Shown: positions 25,495 through 33,414 of the stretch, one piece after another
Layout: each line of letters opens with the position of its first letter
How positions within the stretch are numbered: position 1 is the stretch's first letter
Source of the DNA: Oscillospiraceae bacterium
Lineage (GTDB): Bacteria; Bacillota; Clostridia; Oscillospirales; Oscillospiraceae
Direction: 5' to 3'
DNA: 52,163 nucleotides
NCBI GenBank assembly: GCA_022800665.1
Contig: JAAWQS010000013.1
Location: 1 to 52,163 of the forward strand
Made by a program: the position numbers and the translations under genes
Notes under the pieces: model-generated
Seen by the model: only the letters and a program-made list of their open reading frames with translations
What the model was told of the DNA's origin: nothing
The model's database searches: none

Positions 25495-26163
25495 ATGGCA
25501 AGCATTCTGATTGTCGAAGATGAGCAGGCGATGCAGGATATCATTGCAGACTATATGCGAAAAGGCGGGCACCGCTGTTTTACCGCTGGCGACGGGCTGG
25601 ACGCTCTTGCCATGCTGAAGGAGCATCCCATGGATTTACTGATTCTGGATGTGATGATACTCCACCTGGACGGTTTTTCTGTATGCAGGATGGCGCGGGA
25701 AATAAGCGATATGCCGGTTATCATACTGACCGCCAGGGGTGCGGAGGACGACAAGCTGACCGGTTACGGCTGCGGTGCGGACGACTACATGACCAAACCG
25801 TTCAGCCCCAGGGTGCTGCTGGCGAAGGTCAACGCCCTCCTGCGCCGCGCCTCCAGGCTGTCCGCCGGAGCGGTCAACGCGGGGAAAATCATGCTCTGGC
25901 CCAATGCCCGCAGGGTCGATCTGGACGGCCAGGAGGTTGTCCTGACCCACAAGGAATATGAGCTGCTTTCTTTTCTGATGGCGAACCCCGGCCAGATTTT
26001 CAGCCGTGAGCAGCTGCTCAACCGCGTCTGGGGCTATGACTTTGCGGGCACGACCCGCACCGTGGACACCCATATCAAGACTCTGCGGCAAAAGCTTGGG
26101 GACGAAGGCCGGCATATTGTCACGCTGATCCGGTCCGGCTATAAATTTGAGGTAACGCCATGA
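25495..26163 (+). CDS. OmpR-family response regulator of the ABC exporter locus
   Basis: 222 residues. Receiver with E8/D9, phosphoacceptor Asp52 (LLILDVMILHLDG), T in IILTARG and K in DDYMTKPFSP. The usual Pro four residues after the Asp is replaced (DVMIL instead of DVMLP), an uncommon change. Winged helix: LTHKEYELLSFLM, QIFSREQLLNRVWGYD, TVDTHIKTLRQKLG, IRSGYKFE. Stop/start overlap ATGA with the kinase. It probably binds the 11-bp repeats at 27180. Confidence 0.92.
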   Translation: MASILIVEDEQAMQDIIADYMRKGGHRCFTAGDGLDALAMLKEHPMDLLILDVMILHLDGFSVCRMAREISDMPVIILTARGAEDDKLTGYGCGADDYMTKPFSPRVLLAKVNALLRRASRLSAGAVNAGKIMLWPNARRVDLDGQEVVLTHKEYELLSFLMANPGQIFSREQLLNRVWGYDFAGTTRTVDTHIKTLRQKLGDEGRHIVTLIRSGYKFEVTP

Positions 26164-27179
26164 GAAGGGCTTTCTCCCTCCGCACGGTGCGGAAAAAGAT
26201 TTTAATGCTCACCAAGCTGGGGGGAATCGCGCTGATTTTCTCCTATATTCTGTCTGCCCGCCTGCCCGTTGGCGGCGACGCCGTATGGTTTCTGTCCGTG
26301 CTGCTGCTGACGCTGCTCATCGACTTTTTTATGGGACGGTTCATCTCCGAACCTGTTGCGGAACTGAACGCCTCGGCCAAACGGATGGCGAATCTGGACT
26401 TTTCAGCCTCCTGCTCGGTTGCCTCTGCGGACGAATTCGGGGAGCTGTCCGCCAGTCTGAACACAATGTCCGCCAATCTCCAGGAGGCTCTTGCCCGCCT
26501 GGAAAAATCTCTGGCGGAGCGCAAAGAGCTGGCGGACAGCCTGTCCCACGAGATGAAAACGCCGTTGGGCATTATCCGGGCCTATGCCGAGGGCTTGCAG
26601 GACGAGACGGACGAGGCCAGGCGGCAGAAATACGCCCAGGTGATTGTCTCCGAAGTGGAGCGCATGAACGGCCTGATTGCCGCCCTGCTGGATTTGTCGG
26701 CGCTGGAGAGCGGGACCGTCAATCTGGACGCCACCCGTTTTGACTTTGTGGAGCTGGTGGAAACAGCCGCCGGACGGCTCTTGATTGACGCTCCGGACAC
26801 CAATTTTGAACTGCAATACCAGCTGCCGGAACAAAAGGTTTTCGTGCAGACGGACCGGCGGCGCATGGAGCAGGTACTGGGGAATCTCATAGTCAACGCC
26901 AAGAAAAATGTATTTCCCGGCGGCGTCCTCCGGCTGGAGCTGACGGAAGAGGCTGGGCTGCTGCATTTTTCCATCTTTAATCAGGGCCGGTCCATTCCGG
27001 AAAACGACCTGCCCAAGCTGTGGACCAAGTTCTACCGCGGCGGCGGCGCGGACTACAGCGGTTCCGGCCTGGGGCTGTCCATCGCGGCGCAAATACTGTC
27101 CATGCAGAACCTGCCCTATGGCGCGGAAAACCAGGCAAACGGGGTGCGGTTCTATTTCTCCCTTCCCGCCGCCGAATAA
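26160..27179 (+). CDS. Sensor histidine kinase of the ABC exporter locus
   Basis: 339 residues. Two membrane helices at about 21-35 and 42-58 with hardly any outside loop, so it likely senses within the membrane or through the transporter. HAMP at about 60-110, His130 (SLSHEMKTPLGII), N-box (GNLIVNAKKN), G-box (GSGLGLSIAAQIL). The intramembrane design and neighbouring ABC genes recall BceS-type antibiotic-sensing systems, but the transporter is not of the BceAB type. Confidence 0.9.
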   Translation: MRRAFSLRTVRKKILMLTKLGGIALIFSYILSARLPVGGDAVWFLSVLLLTLLIDFFMGRFISEPVAELNASAKRMANLDFSASCSVASADEFGELSASLNTMSANLQEALARLEKSLAERKELADSLSHEMKTPLGIIRAYAEGLQDETDEARRQKYAQVIVSEVERMNGLIAALLDLSALESGTVNLDATRFDFVELVETAAGRLLIDAPDTNFELQYQLPEQKVFVQTDRRRMEQVLGNLIVNAKKNVFPGGVLRLELTEEAGLLHFSIFNQGRSIPENDLPKLWTKFYRGGGADYSGSGLGLSIAAQILSMQNLPYGAENQANGVRFYFSLPAAE

Positions 27180-27223
27180 TTTCACACGGATTTCACAGGG
27201 ACCTCACACGAATTTCACACCAA
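27180..27223 (+). promoter_or_regulatory. Four direct repeats with exact 11-bp period (response-regulator box)
   Basis: TTTCACA at 27180, 27191 and 27213 and CCTCACA at 27202, each followed by a 4-bp spacer. TAAACT at 27229-27234 is a possible -10. One unit per helical turn, ending next to the -10, is the geometry of PhoB/OmpR-type activator sites. It lies between the kinase stop and the exporter genes. Confidence 0.7.
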
Positions 27224-27262
27224 ACCTCTAAACTCTCCTTATCACAAATAAGGAGGGTTTTT

Positions 27263-27394
27263 ATGTTCTTCGGTTTAGCGTGGTACTGGCGGCTTGTCAT
27301 CGCGGCGGCGTTGGCGGCCTCCATTCCGTTCAAGGTCAGGTTTGCGAAGCGGTGGGACAAACGCCGGCGCGGAAAGCGGGGTGGCGGCGAGTGA
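27263..27394 (+). CDS. 43-residue single-helix membrane peptide
   Basis: MFFGLAWYWRLVIAAALAAS followed by a strongly basic tail (RFAKRWDKRRRGKRGGGE). A very good ribosome site (AAGGAGG, 6 nt before the ATG) and a 4-nt overlap (GTGA) with the ABC ATPase start show that it is translated and coupled to the exporter. Possibly a small subunit or regulator of the transporter; no family known to me. Confidence 0.65.
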   Translation: MFFGLAWYWRLVIAAALAASIPFKVRFAKRWDKRRRGKRGGGE

Positions 27395-28239
27395 TTGCGG
27401 TTAAGGACCTGACGTTCTCCTACGGCAAAGACAAGCAGGCTCTCCACGGCCTGCATTTTACCGTGGAGGACGGCGAAATTTTCGGCTTTCTGGGTCCGAA
27501 CGGCTCCGGGAAATCCACGACCCAAAAAATTCTGACCGGGATTCTGAGAGGTTACGGCGGAACGGTCTCCCTGTTCGGGCAGGACGTCTCCGCCGCCCGC
27601 GGCCAGGAATTTTTTCAGAAGACCGGCGTCCTCTTTGAGTTCCCCTACCTGTACGCCAATCTGAGCGCCGTGGATAATCTGAATTACTTTGCCTCGTTCT
27701 ATCCCAAGGAGCAGCGGCGGGATGTGGGGGAGCTGCTGGACATGCTGGAATTGAAACCTGGGTTTCTGAAAAAGCCGGTGTCCACCTACTCCAAGGGGAT
27801 GCGCCAGCGGGTGAGCATGGCGCGGGCGTTGGTGAGCAATCCCCGGCTGCTGTTCCTGGACGAACCCACCAGCGGTCTCGACCCCTCCGGCGCGGTACTG
27901 TTCCGAAAGATCATTGCACAGGAGCGCAAAAAGGGTACAACGGTTTTTATCACCACCCACAACATGATGGACGCCGATCTCCTGTGCGACCGGGTGGCGT
28001 TCATCTCCAACGGGAACCTGGCGGCCCTGGACACCCCCAGGCGTCTGAAAGAGAAGAACAGCAGCCACCGGGTGGTGATCGACTATCTGTACCAGGGCCA
28101 GCGGAAAACGAAAACCCTGGAGGCCCGGTCGCTGGAGGCGGGTCTCCCCTTTGCCCACGACGAGATCATCAGCATCCACTCCCAGGAGCCGACCCTGGAG
28201 GATATTTTCATCCAGTACACAGGAAGGGGGCTGTCCTGA
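27391..28239 (+). CDS. ABC transporter ATP-binding protein
   Basis: 282 residues from the GTG at 27391. Walker A GPNGSGKS at 35-42, signature YSKGMRQRVSMARAL (degenerate LSGGQ as in drug and lantibiotic exporters), Walker B LLFLDEPTSGLDP, H-loop in FITTHNMMD. The C-terminal 70 residues form the extra domain of the BcrA/CcmA-like branch. Couples ATP hydrolysis to export by the two permeases downstream. Confidence 0.93.
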   Translation: MIAVKDLTFSYGKDKQALHGLHFTVEDGEIFGFLGPNGSGKSTTQKILTGILRGYGGTVSLFGQDVSAARGQEFFQKTGVLFEFPYLYANLSAVDNLNYFASFYPKEQRRDVGELLDMLELKPGFLKKPVSTYSKGMRQRVSMARALVSNPRLLFLDEPTSGLDPSGAVLFRKIIAQERKKGTTVFITTHNMMDADLLCDRVAFISNGNLAALDTPRRLKEKNSSHRVVIDYLYQGQRKTKTLEARSLEAGLPFAHDEIISIHSQEPTLEDIFIQYTGRGLS

Positions 28240-29231
28240 TGGGAAAAGGCTTTTGCGCCCTGTTCAAAAAGGACTGCCGGATGCTGTTGTCAGGGAAATT
28301 TTTTCTGATGGCGACAGGCTTTCTTGTTCTCTATACGGCCTATGTGAACCTGGGCTATATTCGTTTCATGCAGATGCCGCCCTACACGGTGTATCTGTAC
28401 GACCCCGCCGGGACGCAGACAGAAAAATCGCCTCTGCTCCAGACCGTTCCCTCCCTGGAGGCCATGGACGCCGCCCTGCTGTCCGACGCCAACGGCGTGG
28501 GTCTGGACGCCAGTGACGGCGATGTACGGGCGGTACTCTACAGAGGCGCGGAACACGTTGACCGCCACCGGGCGGACTACGCCCTGTCCTTACTGCAGCC
28601 CCCGGTCACCGCTGCCCCGGAGGTCCTTGGCACAAACACGCCGGAGCAAAAGGCGCGGAGGGAAATCACCTGCGAGTTGCTGTTTTTTGAGCTGTCCGCC
28701 GTGGGATTTTTAGGGATTGCCGCTGTGCTGTTCAAGGAAAAGAGCATGGGGGTCATTCGTGTCCACGCCGTTCTCCCGCTGCGGAAAAGCCTGTTTCTTC
28801 TGTCCAAGCTGGCGGTGTTTCTGCTCTCTGATCTGGCCTTTGCGTCGCTGCTTACCCTGCTGAATGTGGGACTTGCCGGCGGGGCGGCGGTTCTGCCTGC
28901 CGTCCTGCTCCAGACGGCTGTTTTATCGCTGGCAATGTCCCTGACGGGTCTGCTCTGCGCCCTGCTGCTGAAGGACTTCCGGCAATTTACGCTGGCTTAT
29001 CTGCTGCTTGCCATTTTTGCCGCAACCCCGGTATTCTTGTCCGCCAATACGTCCATCAAATTGGACTGGATTGGCTGTCATCCCCTCTATCACGTCTACA
29101 TGGGCTTGAAAAACGCCTATTTCGGGACCGCCGTTTCACCCATCTATTATGCCGGAACTGGCGGTGTGATTGCGCTGCTGTTTCTGGCGGTACGGCTTGC
29201 GTTCCGCCGGGAAATTGGAAAGGAAGGGTGA
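28239..29231 (+). CDS. ABC transporter permease 1
   Basis: 330 residues, ATG at 28239 overlapping the ATPase stop (TGATG). One N-terminal helix (FFLMATGFLVLYTAYVNLG), an outside region of about 130 residues, then about five helices between residues 150 and 322. The ABC-2-like topology matches the neighbouring permease, suggesting a heterodimeric channel. Substrate unknown. Confidence 0.85.
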   Translation: MGKGFCALFKKDCRMLLSGKFFLMATGFLVLYTAYVNLGYIRFMQMPPYTVYLYDPAGTQTEKSPLLQTVPSLEAMDAALLSDANGVGLDASDGDVRAVLYRGAEHVDRHRADYALSLLQPPVTAAPEVLGTNTPEQKARREITCELLFFELSAVGFLGIAAVLFKEKSMGVIRVHAVLPLRKSLFLLSKLAVFLLSDLAFASLLTLLNVGLAGGAAVLPAVLLQTAVLSLAMSLTGLLCALLLKDFRQFTLAYLLLAIFAATPVFLSANTSIKLDWIGCHPLYHVYMGLKNAYFGTAVSPIYYAGTGGVIALLFLAVRLAFRREIGKEG

Positions 29232-29234
29232 GAC

Positions 29235-30245
29235 ATGAAAGGCTTAAAGTATCAACTGAAAAGTGTTCTGCGGGATAAATTCTGTCTGATGACCTTCCTG
29301 CTGCCCATTCTGGCAGCCGCGGCGCTGAACTTTATGGGTTCGATTGATTTGTCCAGCTTGGGCGAACTGCATTTCGGCGTACTGGAAAACGACCTGTCTC
29401 CCCAAGCGGCTGCTTGGCTGGAGCGGTACGGCCCGGCAACGGCCTATACAACGCTGGAAGAACTGACCGCCGCCATCATAGAACCGTCCACCAATGTCAT
29501 CGGCGTGCGCGCGGACGGGGACAGTATCAAAACTGCGGTCAGCGGGGACGAGCTGGACATCTTTCAGCAGGCGGCGGCTACCCTCCCCGCCCTCTACGAG
29601 CAGAGGGCCGAGGCGGAACGGGCAAATGTCCTGACGCTGGAACGCCCGGATATTCTGGAGGGCTTCCAAGACATTTTCATTTCCGCTGTGCTGATTATGG
29701 CTATGTTTATGGGGTGTACGTTCAACGCTATGAATATCATTTTGGAAAAAGAAGACGGCGTAGCTTTTGTCAACGAAATCCTGCCCATGACGCCCAGCCA
29801 GTACATTTTGCAGAAAGTTGCGGTGGGGTTCCTCTTTGGCAGTCTGTCCTCTATTGCGACAGCCTGTATCTGTTTCCGGATGTCCTGGCAGAATTGGGGG
29901 ATGATGCTGGCGCTGATTGTTTTGTCGTCCTTTGTGGCTGCTTTGATTGGACTGTTTATCGGAAAGCTCTCCGAGGGTCTGATGACCGGCGTGGTTCATA
30001 TCAAGCTCGTCATGCTGCTGTTCCTGGCCGCGCCTCTTTTATGCGCCCTGATCGGGGTAAGCGGGCCGCCGGCGGTTATGTGCAGTATTGTCCCATCCCA
30101 ACCCGCTTTTGATGGGATCATGGCCCTGTCCGCCGGAAATATGGGAACAGCGGTAAAAGATGCGGGTATTCTCGCCGTCCACTGCATTGCGTGGTTTGTC
30201 CTGTATATTTTGCTCTCTTCCCGGCGCAGCCAGCAGGCAATGTAA
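29235..30245 (+). CDS. ABC transporter permease 2
   Basis: 336 residues. Same plan as permease 1: N-terminal helix, a large outside loop (about 30-140), then helices from about residue 145 to the end, with a basic end (SSRRSQQAM). It starts 3 nt after the first permease stop. It contains the FMGCTFNAMNIILEKEDG segment typical of ABC-2 permeases. Confidence 0.87.
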   Translation: MKGLKYQLKSVLRDKFCLMTFLLPILAAAALNFMGSIDLSSLGELHFGVLENDLSPQAAAWLERYGPATAYTTLEELTAAIIEPSTNVIGVRADGDSIKTAVSGDELDIFQQAAATLPALYEQRAEAERANVLTLERPDILEGFQDIFISAVLIMAMFMGCTFNAMNIILEKEDGVAFVNEILPMTPSQYILQKVAVGFLFGSLSSIATACICFRMSWQNWGMMLALIVLSSFVAALIGLFIGKLSEGLMTGVVHIKLVMLLFLAAPLLCALIGVSGPPAVMCSIVPSQPAFDGIMALSAGNMGTAVKDAGILAVHCIAWFVLYILLSSRRSQQAM

Positions 30246-30341
30246 TCGCCGACGCATAGCCGCACCCTTTCCCCCAAGGCGCATAGGATGGAGCGTGGAT
30301 GCTTCCGGTATCCCGACAATCCTTGAAGGAGGAAGACGCTC

Positions 30342-30797
30342 TTGGAGAATACAAATGTTCATCCCCATGCCTGCGGCGTAATGGAGGGGTCCATGCCCGG
30401 TACATGCGCCAATCTGGCATTTCCTTATATACCCATGCAGAATAAAAACGCGCAGCGGTACGATGCCGCCGACGCGCTGGCTGCAGGCACACTCTTTCCC
30501 GGTCTGAACCTGCCGTTTTTTAAGGCAGTCAAGAGCCGTATGAACACCGACAACACGCCCCTCTGCGAACTGATGGCGCTGGGCTTTGCCATCAATGAGC
30601 TGGGACTGTATCTGGACACCCATCCGGACGACAGCGAGGCGTTGACGCTCTATACCAAATATGTACAGCTGTTTCAGGAGGGCCGCTCCCGCTATGAGTC
30701 CATGTACGGTCCCCTGCAGCAGACGGCGGTAACAGAGGCGGGCTATACCTGGCTGAACGATCCCTGGCCCTGGGAGTACGATGGAGGGAAAAAATAA
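30342..30797 (+). CDS. CotJA-CotJB fusion spore coat protein
   Basis: 151 residues from a TTG at 30342 (AAGGAGG 9 nt upstream). Residues about 19-65 (PGTCANLAFPYIPMQ, FPGLNLPFFK) are CotJA; residues about 75-147 (PLCELMALGFAINELGLYLDTH, GYTWLNDPWPWEY) are CotJB. In Bacillus these are two genes of the cotJABC operon of the inner coat layer, made in the mother cell. Here they are one reading frame. The next gene, cotJC, overlaps the stop by one base but is cut off. Confidence 0.9.
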   Translation: MENTNVHPHACGVMEGSMPGTCANLAFPYIPMQNKNAQRYDAADALAAGTLFPGLNLPFFKAVKSRMNTDNTPLCELMALGFAINELGLYLDTHPDDSEALTLYTKYVQLFQEGRSRYESMYGPLQQTAVTEAGYTWLNDPWPWEYDGGKK

Positions 30798-30910
30798 TGT
30801 TTGTTTATGAGAAACGCTTGCAGTATCCTGTCAAGATCAAGAACACGAATCCGAAGCTGGCGTCATTGATTATCAGTCAGTACGGCGGACCTTACTCCAA
30901 CAGACTATGA
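30797..30910 (+). pseudogene. cotJC, first 33 codons, interrupted by the prophage
   Basis: MFVYEKRLQYPVKIKNTNPK and LASLIISQYGGP match the beginning of CotJC, a catalase-like manganese coat protein of about 190 residues. After GGP the sequence changes to YSNRL and a stop, and phage genes follow at once. The rest of cotJC is not in the window and is expected at the far end of the prophage. If the phage excises during sporulation, the gene would be restored. Confidence 0.85.
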
Positions 30911-30938
30911 AAAAGCCGGAGCAAAATCGCTCCGGCTT
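30909..30938 (-). terminator. Terminator of the leftmost phage operon
   Basis: AAGCCGGAGC / GCTCCGGCTT stem (10 bp) with a 6-nt loop and TTTTTC on the minus strand, only 21 bp from the cotJC break. Confidence 0.9.
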
Positions 30939-30941
30939 CCC

Positions 30942-31148
30942 CTATTTTACACCGTGGCGGCTCTCTTGGCTATCCCCTTCCCCGCTCTCGAAGAACTCAG
31001 CCTTTCCTTGGAACAGCGTGTTCAGGTAGGTGGTCTTCAGCCATGTCGCCAGCCTACGGCGTTGGTCGTCGTTCAAATCGTCTGTATTCACCAGTTCGTC
31101 CCCGATATGTACGAACGATACTGTTTTGATCTCCTGTTTTCGTGCCAC
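30942..31148 (-). CDS. Small conserved-looking phage protein
   Basis: 68 residues from a GTG after GGGAGGTGG. Sequence features: KTVSFVHIGDELVNTDDLND, a helical QRRRLATWLKTTYLNTLFQGKAEF, and an acidic end. Very similar-looking small proteins occur beside recombinase genes in clostridial mobile elements, so it may belong to an attachment-end module; function unknown. Confidence 0.7.
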   Translation of the reverse strand: MARKQEIKTVSFVHIGDELVNTDDLNDDQRRRLATWLKTTYLNTLFQGKAEFFESGEGDSQESRHGVK

Positions 31149-31307
31149 AGGACCACCTCCCGTCTTGAAGCTTATTCACGCAGGATTTTCTTTTATTCTT
31201 CCTTCATAGAGAACTCGTAGGAGCGACGTTGAGACGTTGGGTAGGGTAGATATATTGGGTAGGAGCGAGGCCGCCATTGTGACGGCTGGGAGCGCCTTGT
31301 ATTCGGG

Positions 31308-32534
31308 TTACTTCGTTGTTCTGGGGTTTTCAAACCGGTCCCCGGTCTCGCACTTCAGGCAGAACGGATTCATAGCGGGTTCCTCCAGGTGCGGGCAGCG
31401 GAAACAGGCATAGCCCTTCTCGGCGCTCTCTCGCTCGGCAGCGTCCATGGCATCGGCTATGACCTGATCCATGTCAAGGTATCTATACCGGCCCAGACGT
31501 CCGCCAAAAATCACGTTCTTCTCTTTGGCGGCCAGTTCAGCGTACAGGTTGAGCAGTTCAATGTTGGCATCGTCCCTGATCGGATAGTACGGTTCCTTGC
31601 CAGGGTGCCATTCTGCGCTGTACTCCTTGCTGACGACGGTGCCGGGAATCTCCTGCTCGTGGTCATCGCGCCCAAACTGGAACCACTTGTGCTCGATAAT
31701 GCGGGTCCACGGGATGGCCCGGTCAGTGTAGTTCACGACGGCAACGCCCTGGTGGTTCTGCTTCTCCATCTCCTCGGTTTCAAACCGGACAGAGCGATAC
31801 TGGAGCGGGCCGAACCGATACCCGAAGTAGGCGTCGATAGGCCCGGTGTAGACAACCCGGTCAGCCTGGGCGTCCAGGCCGGCCTTGTCCTCCAGGTAGT
31901 CTACGCCCAGCCGCACATCGGCCCCGTCCAGCATATTCTCCACCATCTTCGTGTATCCGCCGACGGGGATGCCCTGGTACAAGGCGTCGTAGTAGTTGCT
32001 GTCATAGGTCATCCGAACGGGCAACCGCCGGATGATGGAGGCGGGGAGTGCCTTGCACTCCCGCCCCCACTGTTTCTCGGTGTACCCTTTGACCAGCATC
32101 TCATAGATGTCGCGGCCGACAAGGGCAATCGCCTGTTCCTCCAGGTTCTTGGGCTCGCCCTGAATCTCCTGCTGCTGCGACCGGATGATGGTCTCCGCCT
32201 CCCACGGGGAGACCACATCCCAAAGCTGGCTGAACGTGTGCATATTGAACGGCAGCGAGTACATCTTCCCCTGGTAGTACGCCATCGGCGAGTTCGTGAA
32301 GCGGTTGAATGTGGCGAACTGGTTCACGAAACTCCAGACATACTCCTTGTCGGTATGGAAGATGTGAGGCCCGTACCGGTGGACGTGGATGCCGTTCACA
32401 TTCTCCGTGTAGGCGTTCCCGGCAACGTGCTCCCTTCGGTCCACAACGAGGCATTTACACCCAATCTTCATCATCTCGCTGGCGAACGTAGCTCCGAACA
32501 GCCCGGCTCCAACAATCAGGTAGTCATATTTCAT
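31308..32534 (-). CDS. glf: UDP-galactopyranose mutase with a C-terminal zinc-ribbon-like tail
   Basis: Converts UDP-galactopyranose to UDP-galactofuranose with reduced FAD. 408 residues. FAD-binding start YDYLIVGAGLFGATFASE and VVDRREHVAGNAY; substrate motifs YGPHIFHTDKEYVW, FNMHTFSQLW, KGYTEKQWGRE, and RIIEHKWF, GRLGRYRYLDMDQVI near the end, so the enzyme looks active. The last 40 residues add two Cys pairs (CFRCPHLEEP, FCLKC), not part of the usual enzyme. It overlaps bet by ATGA, so it is a true phage-operon gene. It could alter host surface sugars or supply a sugar for phage DNA or particle modification; both are inference. Confidence 0.92.
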   Translation of the reverse strand: MKYDYLIVGAGLFGATFASEMMKIGCKCLVVDRREHVAGNAYTENVNGIHVHRYGPHIFHTDKEYVWSFVNQFATFNRFTNSPMAYYQGKMYSLPFNMHTFSQLWDVVSPWEAETIIRSQQQEIQGEPKNLEEQAIALVGRDIYEMLVKGYTEKQWGRECKALPASIIRRLPVRMTYDSNYYDALYQGIPVGGYTKMVENMLDGADVRLGVDYLEDKAGLDAQADRVVYTGPIDAYFGYRFGPLQYRSVRFETEEMEKQNHQGVAVVNYTDRAIPWTRIIEHKWFQFGRDDHEQEIPGTVVSKEYSAEWHPGKEPYYPIRDDANIELLNLYAELAAKEKNVIFGGRLGRYRYLDMDQVIADAMDAAERESAEKGYACFRCPHLEEPAMNPFCLKCETGDRFENPRTTK

Positions 32535-33412
32535 TGCGACTCCCCTTCCGGGTCCTGTCCGTCGAGGCTCTCGATTTCCTCCATGAGACGTGCCATAACT
32601 TGATTGTAGACGCTCACCGTCATGCTCTTGGTGCTGTTCAGGCCAAACTCGCCGATGACGCTCCTAACCACATCGTTGACCACATCAGCGTCGAAGTGAT
32701 TCCTCGCCAGCTCAAACAGAGCCTCGCGCTGCTTGACGGTGATAATCGGGTCCTCCGGAGGCTCCTCGGGCGCGGGGGACGGAGCGTCCCCTTCCCCAAC
32801 GACGGTGTAGTCGGCCGGGATCGCCCCGGACGCCAGCATCTCGTCCTCGGAGTACAGGCCCTCGTAGTCGTTCGGGAAGGCATCACGCAAGCACTGGCTG
32901 ACGGCGACCTTCTCAATCATGGTGGCGGGCTTCACCTTCCAGTTGGCTTGACCGCTGCTGTACTCCTCCAGAGCGACCTCTCGGTAGAACTCCTCATCGA
33001 CCTCAGCCCCGGCCCGGCGGCGGAACACCCGGCACCATCCACCGATGAGGGTTTCGTTCAGGACCTTATACAGACAGCAGCCTTCCTTCTGGATGACCTG
33101 ATTGTCTCGGACGATGACGATTCCGCTCTTCTTCCCCCGGTACTCCGGGTTCCGGTCCGCCCGCCGGAGGTAGGCGTGTTTGCCGACGACGATCTGGGCG
33201 GGTTTCGTGTTATCGTACTTGATGAGGTACACCTCGCCGTTCTCCAGGGGGTCCAGCCGCTTGGCCTGACAGGTGCGGAGGAACAGCGCCACCTCCTGCG
33301 GGGTGATGTTGCCGTTACCTCTGGCGCAATACTGGATAACGGTATCCGCATCCAGCTTGACCGGGATGCCGGAGATGGACTGATACTCAACCATCTTGAG
33401 CTCGTTGGACAT
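32531..33412 (-). CDS. bet: Phage recombination protein Bet (RecT/Redbeta superfamily)
   Basis: Single-strand annealing recombinase. 293 residues. The Bet core is in the first 190 residues: PVKLDADTVIQYCARGNG, ITPQEVALFLRTCQAKRLDPL, GEVYLIKYD, AQIVVGKHAYLRRADRNP, and MIEKVAVSQCLRDAFPNDYEGLYSEDEM. The C-terminal 80 residues are acidic and Pro-rich, typical for binding a partner exonuclease or SSB. The exonuclease-like gene lies two genes upstream. Confidence 0.93.
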   Translation of the reverse strand: MSNELKMVEYQSISGIPVKLDADTVIQYCARGNGNITPQEVALFLRTCQAKRLDPLENGEVYLIKYDNTKPAQIVVGKHAYLRRADRNPEYRGKKSGIVIVRDNQVIQKEGCCLYKVLNETLIGGWCRVFRRRAGAEVDEEFYREVALEEYSSGQANWKVKPATMIEKVAVSQCLRDAFPNDYEGLYSEDEMLASGAIPADYTVVGEGDAPSPAPEEPPEDPIITVKQREALFELARNHFDADVVNDVVRSVIGEFGLNSTKSMTVSVYNQVMARLMEEIESLDGQDPEGESQ

Positions 33413-33414
33413 TT

